This document shows positions 36,212 to 44,638 of a stretch of 64,000 nucleotides of DNA, piece by piece. Source of the DNA: Colwellia sp. (GTDB lineage Bacteria; Pseudomonadota; Gammaproteobacteria; Enterobacterales; Alteromonadaceae); contig JAHDIK010000001.1 of NCBI GenBank assembly GCA_020630795.1, forward strand, positions 261,458 through 325,457. The letters run 5' to 3'. Each line of letters opens with the position of its first letter. Position 1 is the first letter of the stretch. Below the pieces are notes generated by a model. That model was not told the origin of the DNA. It did no database searches and worked only from the letters and a program-made list of their open reading frames with translations. The position numbers were made by a program, and so were the translations under genes.

Positions 36212-37882
36212 ATGAATATAAACTTATTCGGTAGCCGTAAAGGTATACATCAAGAGAATACGCCTAGCTTTTCGTCACCTAAATCACTCGTGTCAGTTTC
36301 GTTAGCTATATTGTTAGCGAGTTGTTCGGGTGAACAGGCTAATAAAGAAATAAAAGCAGCACCTGTAGATAGTACTGTTAAAACTGAAACTGCAGCGTCA
36401 TGGGAAGAACTCGGAAAAGTTAATCATAAGCCTGACTGGTTTCAAGATGCAAAGTTAGGTATTTACACGCATTTTGGACCTACATCTACCGCGAATATAG
36501 GCATGAAATACGCGTCAGGTTGGTATGGTTTAGATATGTATATGGAAGAGGCGTATGACTGGAAAACAGGTGAAGTACGTTTATTTGGTGATGACAAAAA
36601 GCCAAAGTCGTCATACTCGTTTAAGCATCATGTAGATGCTCATGGACACCCTTCTAAATTTGGTTACAAAGATATTATTAAGCAGTTTAACCCTGACAAA
36701 TTTGACGCTGAAGAGTGGGCTGATTTGTTTAAATTGTCGGGTGCTAAATTTGCAGGGCCAGTAGCCATTCACCACGATAACTACGCTATGTGGGACAGTA
36801 AAGTAACTCGTTGGAACTCGAAAGAAACAACGGGGAAAGACATTACAGGCGACCTACAAAAAGCACTAGCCGAGCGAGATTTAAAGCTACTTACCTCATT
36901 CCATCACGCATTTACGTGGGTTTACTATGCAAATGCTTATAATTTTGACGCGACTGCAGAAACGTCAGATTTATACACGGATCAACATGAACTTACAGAC
37001 TTTAAGCCTAATAAGCGATTTCATGACAGATGGTATGCAAAGTTAAAAGAAGTTATTGATAACTACCAACCTGATGTTATTTGGTTTGATTGGTGGGTAG
37101 AAGAGCTTGATGAAGACTATCGAAAAAAGTTTGTTGAATACTATTACAGCCAAGCTGAAAAATGGGGTAAAGAAGTTGTTATTAATTATAAAAACGAATC
37201 TTTCCCAAGTTCAGTAGGGGTTTTGGATTATGAGCGTGGTCGTCCAAATAAAATTAAAGATGAATTTTGGATGACAGATACGTCACCTGGTGCTTGGTTT
37301 TATTATGAAAATGCTAAGTTTGTTAACCCGAATGAAATTGTTGATATTCTAATCGATATTGTCGCTAAAAACGGGTTGATGTTACTTAATGTTCCGCCAA
37401 ATCCAGACGGTTCTATTCCTCCTGAAATGAAAGACATGCTAGCAAAACTTGGAGCATGGTTAGAAATTAACGGGGAAGGAATATATGAAACACGCGCTTG
37501 GACCGTATTTGGTGAAGGTCCTACACGAATCAATCGTGGTGGTCATAAAATAGAGAAGCAAAAAATAGCGTACACAAATAAAGATATTCGTTTTACTAAG
37601 AAAGGTGACGATACCATATTTGCCTTTGTTATGGATGCTCCAGACGAAGATATTGTAATAGAAACACTGAATACTAATTTGTCAGTTTTACCGTCAAAAA
37701 TTAAAACGGTAGAAATGTTAGGTAGCAATGAACCTGTATCTTGGAAAGTAAATAAAGATGGTTTAATTATTGAAAAACCAAATGCAGTGCCTAGCGAGTT
37801 TGCTGTTGGTTATAAAATAACATTGTTATTGGAAGAAGAAGTAGGGATTGGTGGCGAAGATCCGGGTACAAATGGTGAATAA
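36212..37882 (+). CDS. GH29 alpha-L-fucosidase lipoprotein
   Basis: A lipoprotein signal with lipobox LLASC (Cys near residue 29) is followed by a GH29 barrel (about 60-400) and a C-terminal beta-sandwich. The nucleophile aspartate lies in PDVIWFDWW. Further family marks are GIYTHFGP near the start, HHDNYAMWDS, and the NVPPNPDGSIPPE stretch. GH29 enzymes remove terminal alpha-L-fucose from glycans such as fucoidan oligosaccharides. It closes the sugar operon; a strong terminator follows. Its C-terminus is an acidic, glycine-rich tail. Substrate linkage cannot be told from sequence. Confidence 0.92.
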   Translation: MNINLFGSRKGIHQENTPSFSSPKSLVSVSLAILLASCSGEQANKEIKAAPVDSTVKTETAASWEELGKVNHKPDWFQDAKLGIYTHFGPTSTANIGMKYASGWYGLDMYMEEAYDWKTGEVRLFGDDKKPKSSYSFKHHVDAHGHPSKFGYKDIIKQFNPDKFDAEEWADLFKLSGAKFAGPVAIHHDNYAMWDSKVTRWNSKETTGKDITGDLQKALAERDLKLLTSFHHAFTWVYYANAYNFDATAETSDLYTDQHELTDFKPNKRFHDRWYAKLKEVIDNYQPDVIWFDWWVEELDEDYRKKFVEYYYSQAEKWGKEVVINYKNESFPSSVGVLDYERGRPNKIKDEFWMTDTSPGAWFYYENAKFVNPNEIVDILIDIVAKNGLMLLNVPPNPDGSIPPEMKDMLAKLGAWLEINGEGIYETRAWTVFGEGPTRINRGGHKIEKQKIAYTNKDIRFTKKGDDTIFAFVMDAPDEDIVIETLNTNLSVLPSKIKTVEMLGSNEPVSWKVNKDGLIIEKPNAVPSEFAVGYKITLLLEEEVGIGGEDPGTNGE

Positions 37883-37910
37883 GTACTTCTAAAGTAAGAA
37901 TGTTAAAGAG

Positions 37911-37942
37911 CGGTTTAGTCTTTATGACTAAACCGTTTTTTT
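37911..37942 (+). terminator. Intrinsic terminator of the sugar operon
   Basis: The 10-bp perfect stem CGGTTTAGTC / GACTAAACCG with loop TTTAT is followed by seven Ts. It lies 28 bp after the fucosidase stop. Confidence 0.92.
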
Positions 37943-38012
37943 ATGAAAGTTACTAACTTATCAAAGGGCCTGTATACTGAGTGAATAGTTAATACGTAAT
38001 TTGGGTATATCA

Positions 38013-38522
38013 ATGTCTTCTAGAATGCGGCTTTTAATTTCTGCTGCGGTTTCTTTCGTTTTTTATTTTACTTGGTCTTATTGGGCTAACAGTTTGGCGT
38101 CAAACGATCAGGCATTAGTTTTACGCTCAGCGCTCGTACAGGGTACGTTAAGTGGTTCTATAACTTTAGGGTTTACCTATGTGCTAGAAGCGGTAGTTAA
38201 GCGTTTTGGTGGAAACTGTTTCTCTTTAGCGTTTGTTGTTCCTGTATTGTGTTCTGTTCATTCAAAATCTACTCATAACATTGCCATTTTTAATACGTTC
38301 AACTCGGCATTAAATCTATCAGCTAAATTTCTTAGTGGTCAGTGCCTGCCTGGTACACTTTTAGCACCTCTTATTCCGTTGTTTATTCAATCGAGTATAA
38401 CGATTGGCGTAAATGTAATTAATCAAACGCCAAACCTCTGGTTAACTGTCGCTCCAAGTATATTTTTTACAGCTGTATATGGTTATGTATACACATTTAC
38501 CTTGCTGAAAAGTAAAGACTAA
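38013..38522 (+). CDS. Small integral membrane protein of unknown function
   Basis: The protein (169 aa) has four hydrophobic segments (about 7-24, 40-60, 70-90 and 140-162), so it is a small inner-membrane protein. I recognise no family. The ATG at 38013 is preferred over the TTG at 38001; neither has a strong Shine-Dalgarno sequence. It lies between the sugar operon terminator and the tetR gene, in the same direction, without a clear link to either. Confidence 0.6.
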   Translation: MSSRMRLLISAAVSFVFYFTWSYWANSLASNDQALVLRSALVQGTLSGSITLGFTYVLEAVVKRFGGNCFSLAFVVPVLCSVHSKSTHNIAIFNTFNSALNLSAKFLSGQCLPGTLLAPLIPLFIQSSITIGVNVINQTPNLWLTVAPSIFFTAVYGYVYTFTLLKSKD

Positions 38523-38590
38523 TAGTTAAAGAACAACTTCTAATTTTTCTTACATTTGCTTTATGAGTAACTAAACTCATGCAAATTTAG

Positions 38591-38618
38591 TTGACAAATG
38601 TGGCTAAAAAACTATCAT
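38591..38618 (+). promoter_or_regulatory. Promoter of the tetR gene
   Basis: TTGACA (38591-38596) and TATCAT (38613-38618) are spaced by 16 bp. The predicted start near 38625 lies just before the palindromic operator at 38631-38643, a layout that suits tight autorepression. Confidence 0.6.
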
Positions 38619-38630
38619 TATATTTTTAAA

Positions 38631-38643
38631 TGACGATTCGTCA
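38631..38643. promoter_or_regulatory. Palindromic operator O1 for the TetR-type repressor
   Basis: TGACGATTCGTCA is a perfect inverted repeat around a central base pair. An almost identical palindrome occurs at the exporter gene 1 kb away. It sits at about +6 to +18 of the predicted tetR transcript and covers the first possible start codon. Confidence 0.75.
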
Positions 38644-38662
38644 TAAAAGAAGCCGTAAGTTA

Positions 38663-39418
38663 ATGACACCGAGAATTATAGACGATCACGCTATACAAGC
38701 GCGTGAGCAACACATTATTGACACCACTATTTCTTTAATAGAAAAAGAGGGGATAGAGAACCTTACTATGGATAAGGTTGTTGCTGCTGTGCCTTATTCA
38801 AAAGGAACAATATACAAGCATTTTCTTGGTAAAGAAGATTTGTTTTTAGCTATTGGTAATCAAGCTATTCGTATTATGTCGGAGCTTTTTAGCAGGGCTG
38901 CTCAATATCAAGGTTGTTCGCGTGAACGAATGCTGTTGATCAATATTTCTTATTTGATATATGCAATTTTACATCCTACGCTTTTTAAAACAGTGCAATG
39001 TGCTAAAAGCCCAAGTGTGTATGGAAAATCGAGTGAGCAACGCTTGTCGGAACAAGAGCATCTTGAAGACAAAGTAATGAACATTATGACCGGTATTATA
39101 CAAGATGCTGAAATAGATAATGATTTTGTAATACCCGAGCATATGGATTTAAGGCAAGTTTGCTTCTCTACTTGGGCGATGGGCTATGGTAGTATTTCAT
39201 TATTATCTGCTGAGGTTGACCAGTGTAGTGCGAGTAGCGGACTCGTTGTAGAAAGAGAGCTATTCAATCAAAACAATTTGTTGTTAGACGGTTATCAATG
39301 GGCGCCATTAACAAAAGATAAAGACTATAAAGCGGCGCTTGTACAAGCTTTACAAAAAGTGTTCCCTCATGAGCTTGCGTTAATGAGTTCGATGGGACGC
39401 GAATTGAACTTTAATTAA
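38663..39418 (+). CDS. TetR/AcrR family transcriptional regulator
   Basis: An N-terminal TetR helix-turn-helix (about 10-60) shows IIDTTISLIEKEGIENLTMDKV and the recognition helix in VPYSKGTIYKHFLGKEDL; a helical ligand-binding domain fills the rest. I place the start at ATG 38663 (251 aa). The ATG at 38630 lies on the operator and about 5 nt after the predicted transcription start, leaving no room for ribosome binding, while AAGAAG precedes 38663. It is 236 bp upstream of the MMPL exporter, and the shared palindrome implies that it represses both itself and the exporter operon. Confidence 0.88.
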   Translation: MTPRIIDDHAIQAREQHIIDTTISLIEKEGIENLTMDKVVAAVPYSKGTIYKHFLGKEDLFLAIGNQAIRIMSELFSRAAQYQGCSRERMLLINISYLIYAILHPTLFKTVQCAKSPSVYGKSSEQRLSEQEHLEDKVMNIMTGIIQDAEIDNDFVIPEHMDLRQVCFSTWAMGYGSISLLSAEVDQCSASSGLVVERELFNQNNLLLDGYQWAPLTKDKDYKAALVQALQKVFPHELALMSSMGRELNFN

Positions 39419-39504
39419 CACCAAGTGTGTTAATTGCTGTCATAAGATTTACATAACAATGCGATAGCATTTGTTGATTTTAGTTAGGTTAACGTAGCGA
39501 TATT

Positions 39505-39567
39505 GTTTAGCCGCGTTGTTTAACTGTATTACTTAACTGTATTACTTAGCTGAGTTACTTAGCCAAA
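39505..39567 (+). repeat. 13-bp tandem repeat in the exporter leader
   Basis: About five diverging units follow each other, with the unit ttaactgtattac present twice exactly and related units ttagctgagttac and ttagcc after and before them. It lies about 60-120 bp upstream of the second TetR operator, in non-coding sequence. Confidence 0.6.
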
Positions 39568-39626
39568 TTTTTTAATAAATATTTAATTTTAGACCGGTGC
39601 TACCACCGTTTTTTTTAATACAAATA

Positions 39627-39641
39627 GTGACGAATCGTCAC
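39627..39641. promoter_or_regulatory. Palindromic operator O2 before the exporter operon
   Basis: GTGACGAATCGTCAC is a perfect 15-bp palindrome matching the tetR operator (TGACGAWTCGTCA). It ends 13 bp before the proposed exporter start codon, where bound repressor would block transcription. Confidence 0.78.
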
Positions 39642-39654
39642 AATGGAATACATT

Positions 39655-41988
39655 ATGAAAGATAAGCTGTTTGAATTTGTAGGAAGACATCCGTTTTGGG
39701 TGCTTCTTGTTAGTTTTACGTTTGCGATTATCGCAGCGTCAGGCGCAAGTAATTTAAGCTTTAAGAGCGATTATCGCGTGTTTTTTGGTGAAGATAATCC
39801 TCAGCTGATTGCCTATGAATCTATGCAAAACATTTATAGTAAAAGCGACAACGTTGCGTTTGTTGTTGCACCGAAAGACGGAAATGTTTTTTCAAAACAG
39901 CATTTAAAGGCGATTCAATCTCTTACCAAAGAAAGCTGGCAAGTGCCTTATTCAACACGTGTTGATTCAGTAACCAACTTCCAATATACGTACGCTGAAG
40001 AAGACGACATGATTGTTGAAGATTTGGTGATGAATACAGACCGACTATCACAAACCGATCTCGACAAAATAAAGTCAATCGCATTAGAAGAACCTTTACT
40101 AGTCAACAAAATCGTATCGCCGGGTGCTAATGTTTCTATTGTAAACGTAAGTATTCAATTACCCGGCGTTGATCCTAATACTGAAGGGCCTGAAGTTGTA
40201 GCGTTTGCACGTGATATAACCGAAAAGTTTTTAGCAGAAAACCCAGAAGTTGACGTGTATTTATCAGGAATGGTAATGATGAATAATGCGTTTAACGAAG
40301 CGGCTATGGAAGATGGTTCTACACTTGTGCCATTAATGTTCTTAGTTGTTATTGTGATTATTGGCCTATTGTTACGCACTATTTCAGGTACGGTAGCAAC
40401 CGTATTAATTATTATTCTAAGTATCGCCACAACTATGGGGATTGCTGGTTGGTTAGGCTATTTTATTACAGGGCCATCATCTTCAGCACCTACGATGATC
40501 TTAACCTTAGCGGTAGCTGACTGTATTCATATTCTTACCTCTATGTTTTACGAAATGCGCCACGGTAAAGATAAAAAAGAGGCCATTGCGAAAAGTATCA
40601 GTGTTAACTTCCAACCTATTTTCTTAACGAGTATTACTACTGCTATTGGTTTCTTAACCATGAACTTTTCAGATTCACCTCCGTTTCACGATCTTGGAAA
40701 CTTAGTGGCCATTGGGGTTATGTTAGCGTTTGTATTCTCTGTAACGGTTCTTCCTGCGTTGTTAACTGTGCTGCCTATCAAGGTTAAAGTTATTGAAGAG
40801 GGCGACCAAAGCGCAATGAACAAATTTGCTGACTTTGTTATTGAAAAAAGAAGGTTATTATTACCTTTAGCAAGCGTATTGATTATTGGTATTACGGTGT
40901 TTATTCCTAACAACCAACTTAACGATAACTTTGTTGAGTATTTTGATTCGTCGGTACCTTATCGTTCTGCGACCGACTTTATGCAAGATCACGTTTCAGG
41001 AATGACATTATTAGAAGTGTCGGTTGAAACAGGCGAGTCTAGCGGTATAAACAATCCTACCTATTTAAAAACATTGGCAGACTTTAGTGAATGGCTACGT
41101 GAACAGGAAATTACGGATCATGTAAATACGATCACCGATACATTAAAGCGATTAAACAAAAATATGCATGCCGATGATCCTGCTTGGTTTAAATTACCAA
41201 CCGATCAAGAAATGGCTGCTCAATACTTGCTGCTTTACGAAATGTCATTACCGTATGGGTTAGATTTAAATAATCAGCTAAATGTTGATAAATCATCAGC
41301 TAAAATTGTGGCAACGTTCAAAAACTTAACCAGTAACGAACTTATTGAATTAGAAAAAAACGTAACACAATGGTTTGAAACTAATGCACCGCAATATAAT
41401 GTTGTTATAGCAAGCCCTAGTTTAATGTTTGCCCACATTGGGCAACGTAGTATTTATAGTATGCTTATTGGTACATCGTTAGCATTAGTGCTTATTTCAG
41501 TAATTTTAGGTATCGCACTAAGAAGCTGGCGCTATGGTGCAATAAGCCTACTACCTAACATTATTCCTGCAGCTATAGGATTTGGTATTTGGGGATTAAT
41601 AGACGGGCAAATTGGTTTAGGTTTATCTGTTGTCGTGGGTATGACACTCGGGATAGTGGTAGACGATACCGTTCACTTTTTAAGTAAATACTTACGTGCA
41701 CGCCGCGAAAATAATGCAACGCCTAAATCAGCAGTACATTATGCCTTTGGTAACGTGGGTATTGCGTTATGGGTAACGACCTTGGTGTTAGTTGCTGGGT
41801 TTAGCGTACTGGCTCAGTCTACCTTTAAGCTAAATGCTGATATGGGCTTATTAACCGCAATTACTATTTTTATGGCACTGGTTGTTGATTTTCTATTTTT
41901 ACCGCCGTTACTTATGGCAATTGATAAAGATAAAGACGACAGTGTAACGGAACAGAAAACATTAACCACTGAACCTTCAGCTAGTTAA
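39655..41988 (+). CDS. MMPL/RND superfamily exporter (HAE3-like)
   Basis: This large membrane protein (777 aa) has two repeated halves, each with one helix, a periplasmic loop and a five-helix bundle. Conserved intramembrane acidic residues are in the AVADCIH and VVDDTVHF motifs of the two halves. This is the MMPL/patched-like branch of RND transporters, driven by protons and moving lipids or hydrophobic compounds rather than working with a classic MFP. The ATG at 39655 follows GGAA at six bases; the ATG at 39643 abuts the operator. A LolA-like protein and a barrel protein follow, so the three may move a lipid or lipoprotein to the outer membrane. Confidence 0.88.
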   Translation: MKDKLFEFVGRHPFWVLLVSFTFAIIAASGASNLSFKSDYRVFFGEDNPQLIAYESMQNIYSKSDNVAFVVAPKDGNVFSKQHLKAIQSLTKESWQVPYSTRVDSVTNFQYTYAEEDDMIVEDLVMNTDRLSQTDLDKIKSIALEEPLLVNKIVSPGANVSIVNVSIQLPGVDPNTEGPEVVAFARDITEKFLAENPEVDVYLSGMVMMNNAFNEAAMEDGSTLVPLMFLVVIVIIGLLLRTISGTVATVLIIILSIATTMGIAGWLGYFITGPSSSAPTMILTLAVADCIHILTSMFYEMRHGKDKKEAIAKSISVNFQPIFLTSITTAIGFLTMNFSDSPPFHDLGNLVAIGVMLAFVFSVTVLPALLTVLPIKVKVIEEGDQSAMNKFADFVIEKRRLLLPLASVLIIGITVFIPNNQLNDNFVEYFDSSVPYRSATDFMQDHVSGMTLLEVSVETGESSGINNPTYLKTLADFSEWLREQEITDHVNTITDTLKRLNKNMHADDPAWFKLPTDQEMAAQYLLLYEMSLPYGLDLNNQLNVDKSSAKIVATFKNLTSNELIELEKNVTQWFETNAPQYNVVIASPSLMFAHIGQRSIYSMLIGTSLALVLISVILGIALRSWRYGAISLLPNIIPAAIGFGIWGLIDGQIGLGLSVVVGMTLGIVVDDTVHFLSKYLRARRENNATPKSAVHYAFGNVGIALWVTTLVLVAGFSVLAQSTFKLNADMGLLTAITIFMALVVDFLFLPPLLMAIDKDKDDSVTEQKTLTTEPSAS

Positions 41989-42007
41989 TCAAATAATGGA
42001 GAGAAAA

Positions 42008-42814
42008 ATGATACATAAACGCATAGTGACAAGCTTTATAGCGACTTTGGCACTTTCGTTATCGGCAGTAAGTGTATTTGCTACTGCTGACGAAGCGGCA
42101 AAACAGAAAGGTTTAGACATATCAAAAGAAGCAAAGGCGCGTGATGCCGGTTGGGTAGATGGAACGGCCGACATGCTTATGATCTTGAGAAATAAACAAG
42201 GGCAAGAAAGTACCCGCGAAATTAAAACGAAAACACTAGAAGTATTAGACGATGGCGATAAAAGTCTTACTGTTTTCAATAAACCAAGAGATGTAAAAGG
42301 CACTGCTTTTTTAAGCTTTTCGCATCCAGTTGGAAACGATGACCAATGGCTATACCTTCCAGCATTAAAGCGCGTAAAACGTATATCTTCGCGAAATAAG
42401 TCAGGACCATTTATGGGTTCTGAATTTTCATTTGAAGATTTAAGTTCATTTGAAATAGAAAAGTACACCTATAACTACTTGGGAGATGAAACAGTTGATG
42501 GCCTTGATAGCTTTATGGTTGAACAGTTTCCAGTAGACGAAAACTCAGGTTACACACGTCGTATTGTATGGATAGATAAAGCCGAATATCGTTTATTGAA
42601 AATTACATTTTACGATCGTAAAAATTCATTACTTAAAACCCTAACTTATCAAGGTTACAACCAATATATTAATAAGCATTGGCGTCCAGATTCTGCCCTA
42701 ATGATTAATCACCAAAGCGGAAAAAGCACCGAGTTAAAATGGACTAATTACGCTTTTAAAACAGGGTTACAAGACGATGACTTTAACCGAAATACTCTCA
42801 AACGAGTACGCTAA
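42008..42814 (+). CDS. LolA-like outer membrane lipoprotein-sorting protein
   Basis: A signal peptide (about 1-24) is followed by a beta-rich domain of the LolA/LolB-like fold. Typical sequence features are DMLMILRNKQGQES, TAFLSFSHP, DDQWLYLPALKRVKRIS and FMGSEFSFEDL. This protein type is regularly encoded with MMPL exporters and outer-membrane barrels. ATG 42008 is chosen because GGAGAG precedes it; the upstream in-frame start at 41996 overlaps that site. The family name reflects fold; the carried molecule is unknown. Confidence 0.85.
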   Translation: MIHKRIVTSFIATLALSLSAVSVFATADEAAKQKGLDISKEAKARDAGWVDGTADMLMILRNKQGQESTREIKTKTLEVLDDGDKSLTVFNKPRDVKGTAFLSFSHPVGNDDQWLYLPALKRVKRISSRNKSGPFMGSEFSFEDLSSFEIEKYTYNYLGDETVDGLDSFMVEQFPVDENSGYTRRIVWIDKAEYRLLKITFYDRKNSLLKTLTYQGYNQYINKHWRPDSALMINHQSGKSTELKWTNYAFKTGLQDDDFNRNTLKRVR

Positions 42815-42819
42815 TTATT

Positions 42820-44043
42820 ATGAAAATTAAGAACAATATCGTGAACCTAGCGTGTACAGGTTTGGTTGGTTTAGCCTTACCTGTAACGGCTTTTTCAGCA
42901 GAATTTGAAGTGTCGGGTAAAGTTGGTGTAGAGCAACGTTATTTCGATGAAAAAGGGCAATTTAACGAACAATTGTCTCATGGTCAGGCTTCAATTTTTA
43001 TCGAGCCAGAGCTTTATTGGAGCTGGAATAATGGCAACGACAGTCTAACGTTTAAACCGTTTTATCGTAAAGATCAGCATGACGATGAACGAACTCATGG
43101 CGACATTCGAGAGCTTTCATACATTCATGCGAGTGATAATTGGGAGCTACGTGCCGGTATACGAAAAGAGTTTTGGGGAGTGACTGAATTTCAACACCTT
43201 GTTGATGTAATTAATCAAACTGACACTGTTGAAGATTTTGACGGAGAAGACAAACTAGGGCAGTTAATGCTTAACTTCTCAATGGTGCAAGACTTCGGAA
43301 TAATTGACATTTATGTGTTACCCGGCTTTAGAGAACGTACATTTGCAGGTTCAGAAGGGCGCTTACGTGGTCCATTAACGGTTAATACTGAGAATGTGAG
43401 TTATGAATCGTCAGACGAAGAAAAGCACATTGATTTCGCGTTGAGATGGTCACATTCCATCGGCGCTTTCGATATTGGTAGTTATTGGTTTCATGGTACA
43501 AACCGTGAGCCAATCTTAACGCCGGTTATGGTAGGGAATAAATTAGTACTTAATCAATACTACAACCAAATGGATCAATTTGGTTTAGATGTACAAGCGA
43601 CAATTGACGACTGGCTTTGGAAGTTTGAAACCATATACCGTAACACAGAAGAAGACGATTTTTGGGCTGCACAAGCGGGTTTTGAATATTCTTTTGTAGG
43701 AGTGTTTGATAGTAACACTGACTTAGGTTTACTGGTTGAATACGGCTGGGATTCTAGAGGTGATGGGGATAATGGCTCAATGGGGGCTGCTATTCAAAAT
43801 GATTTGTTTTTTGGTAGTCGCTTAGCGTTTAACGACATGCAAAGTAGTGAAGTGTTGTTTGGTTTTGGTGCCGACCTTGACCACAATGCATTTAGCTTTG
43901 TATTAGAGGCAAATCGTCGCTTTGGCGAAAGCTTTAAAGCAAGCTTAGATGTAAGGTTGTTTCAAAGCACAAGCTCTACAGACCTATTGTATAGTATTAA
44001 AGATGATGACCATTTACAGCTTGGCATAGAGTACTACTTTTAG
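42820..44043 (+). CDS. Outer-membrane beta-barrel protein of the exporter operon
   Basis: A signal peptide (cleavage after AFSA) is followed by about 380 residues of alternating amphipathic strands with many aromatic residues. The last residues are IEYYF, the C-terminal aromatic signature of barrels assembled by the BAM complex. It begins 5 nt after the LolA-like gene, so exporter, carrier and barrel form one operon, consistent with a route across the envelope. I do not assign a channel or ligand. Confidence 0.8.
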   Translation: MKIKNNIVNLACTGLVGLALPVTAFSAEFEVSGKVGVEQRYFDEKGQFNEQLSHGQASIFIEPELYWSWNNGNDSLTFKPFYRKDQHDDERTHGDIRELSYIHASDNWELRAGIRKEFWGVTEFQHLVDVINQTDTVEDFDGEDKLGQLMLNFSMVQDFGIIDIYVLPGFRERTFAGSEGRLRGPLTVNTENVSYESSDEEKHIDFALRWSHSIGAFDIGSYWFHGTNREPILTPVMVGNKLVLNQYYNQMDQFGLDVQATIDDWLWKFETIYRNTEEDDFWAAQAGFEYSFVGVFDSNTDLGLLVEYGWDSRGDGDNGSMGAAIQNDLFFGSRLAFNDMQSSEVLFGFGADLDHNAFSFVLEANRRFGESFKASLDVRLFQSTSSTDLLYSIKDDDHLQLGIEYYF

Positions 44044-44051
44044 TTTTAAAT

Positions 44052-44082
44052 AAAAAAGCCTTAACTAAGTTAAGGCTTTTTT
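44052..44082. terminator. Bidirectional intrinsic terminator
   Basis: The stem GCCTTAAC / GTTAAGGC (44058-44076) with a TAA loop is flanked by an A-run and a T-run. It ends the exporter operon and can serve the convergent DUF6702-like gene. Confidence 0.88.
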
Positions 44083-44143
44083 ATTTACTCTAAATACTGA
44101 TGATTAAAACGTTTGAATACTCAGTATTAATCAATTTAACTTG

Positions 44144-44638
44144 TTAAAACCGAGTAATTAACCAATCTTCATTTTCACTAAAATATAACGTACGAACTTC
44201 TCCTTTACCTTCAATATTTACCATATTGATTTGTGTAGGCCAAAGGTCTCGTAAAGTACCGTTAAGCATTTTTATGCCGTTAAGTTGAAGCGGAAGTTTG
44301 GTTTCTTGGTATACCCAAAAAAACTTTCCTTCAACTTCATAACCTACGCTAGTTAAAGCTAAAGGCTTGTCTGACAATGTGCGAACTAAAAACTGTTTAG
44401 CTACGTAATTAGCAAACTGTTTTTGAGTAATTTCCGAGTTGATAATGTCGGCGTTTTTATTAAATAACGATTGCACCGCGTGTTCGGTATCATGCATGTA
44501 AAATCGATGCGATACTTCCAGTTGGCCAGATCGTTTGTTAAACAATACCGTTGTTTCAGCTGCTTTTTGTTGGTGAGCAAACGTACTGCTTGCCACCAAC
44601 AAAAGAGGCACAAGAAAAATAAATAAGCCTTTAGGCAT
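44144..44638 (-). CDS. Exported DUF6702-like protein, partner of the M1 peptidase
   Basis: A signal peptide (about 1-21, cleavage at TFAHQQ) is followed by a compact mixed fold with SGQLEVSHRFYMHDTEHAV near the start and paired strands at the end. Such proteins are found next to large M1 peptidases in this order. The start overlaps the upstream stop in TAATG, so it is translationally coupled to the M1 peptidase gene. Assignment to DUF6702 is from memory of the sequence type and is moderate. Confidence 0.68.
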   Translation of the reverse strand: MPKGLFIFLVPLLLVASSTFAHQQKAAETTVLFNKRSGQLEVSHRFYMHDTEHAVQSLFNKNADIINSEITQKQFANYVAKQFLVRTLSDKPLALTSVGYEVEGKFFWVYQETKLPLQLNGIKMLNGTLRDLWPTQINMVNIEGKGEVRTLYFSENEDWLITRF

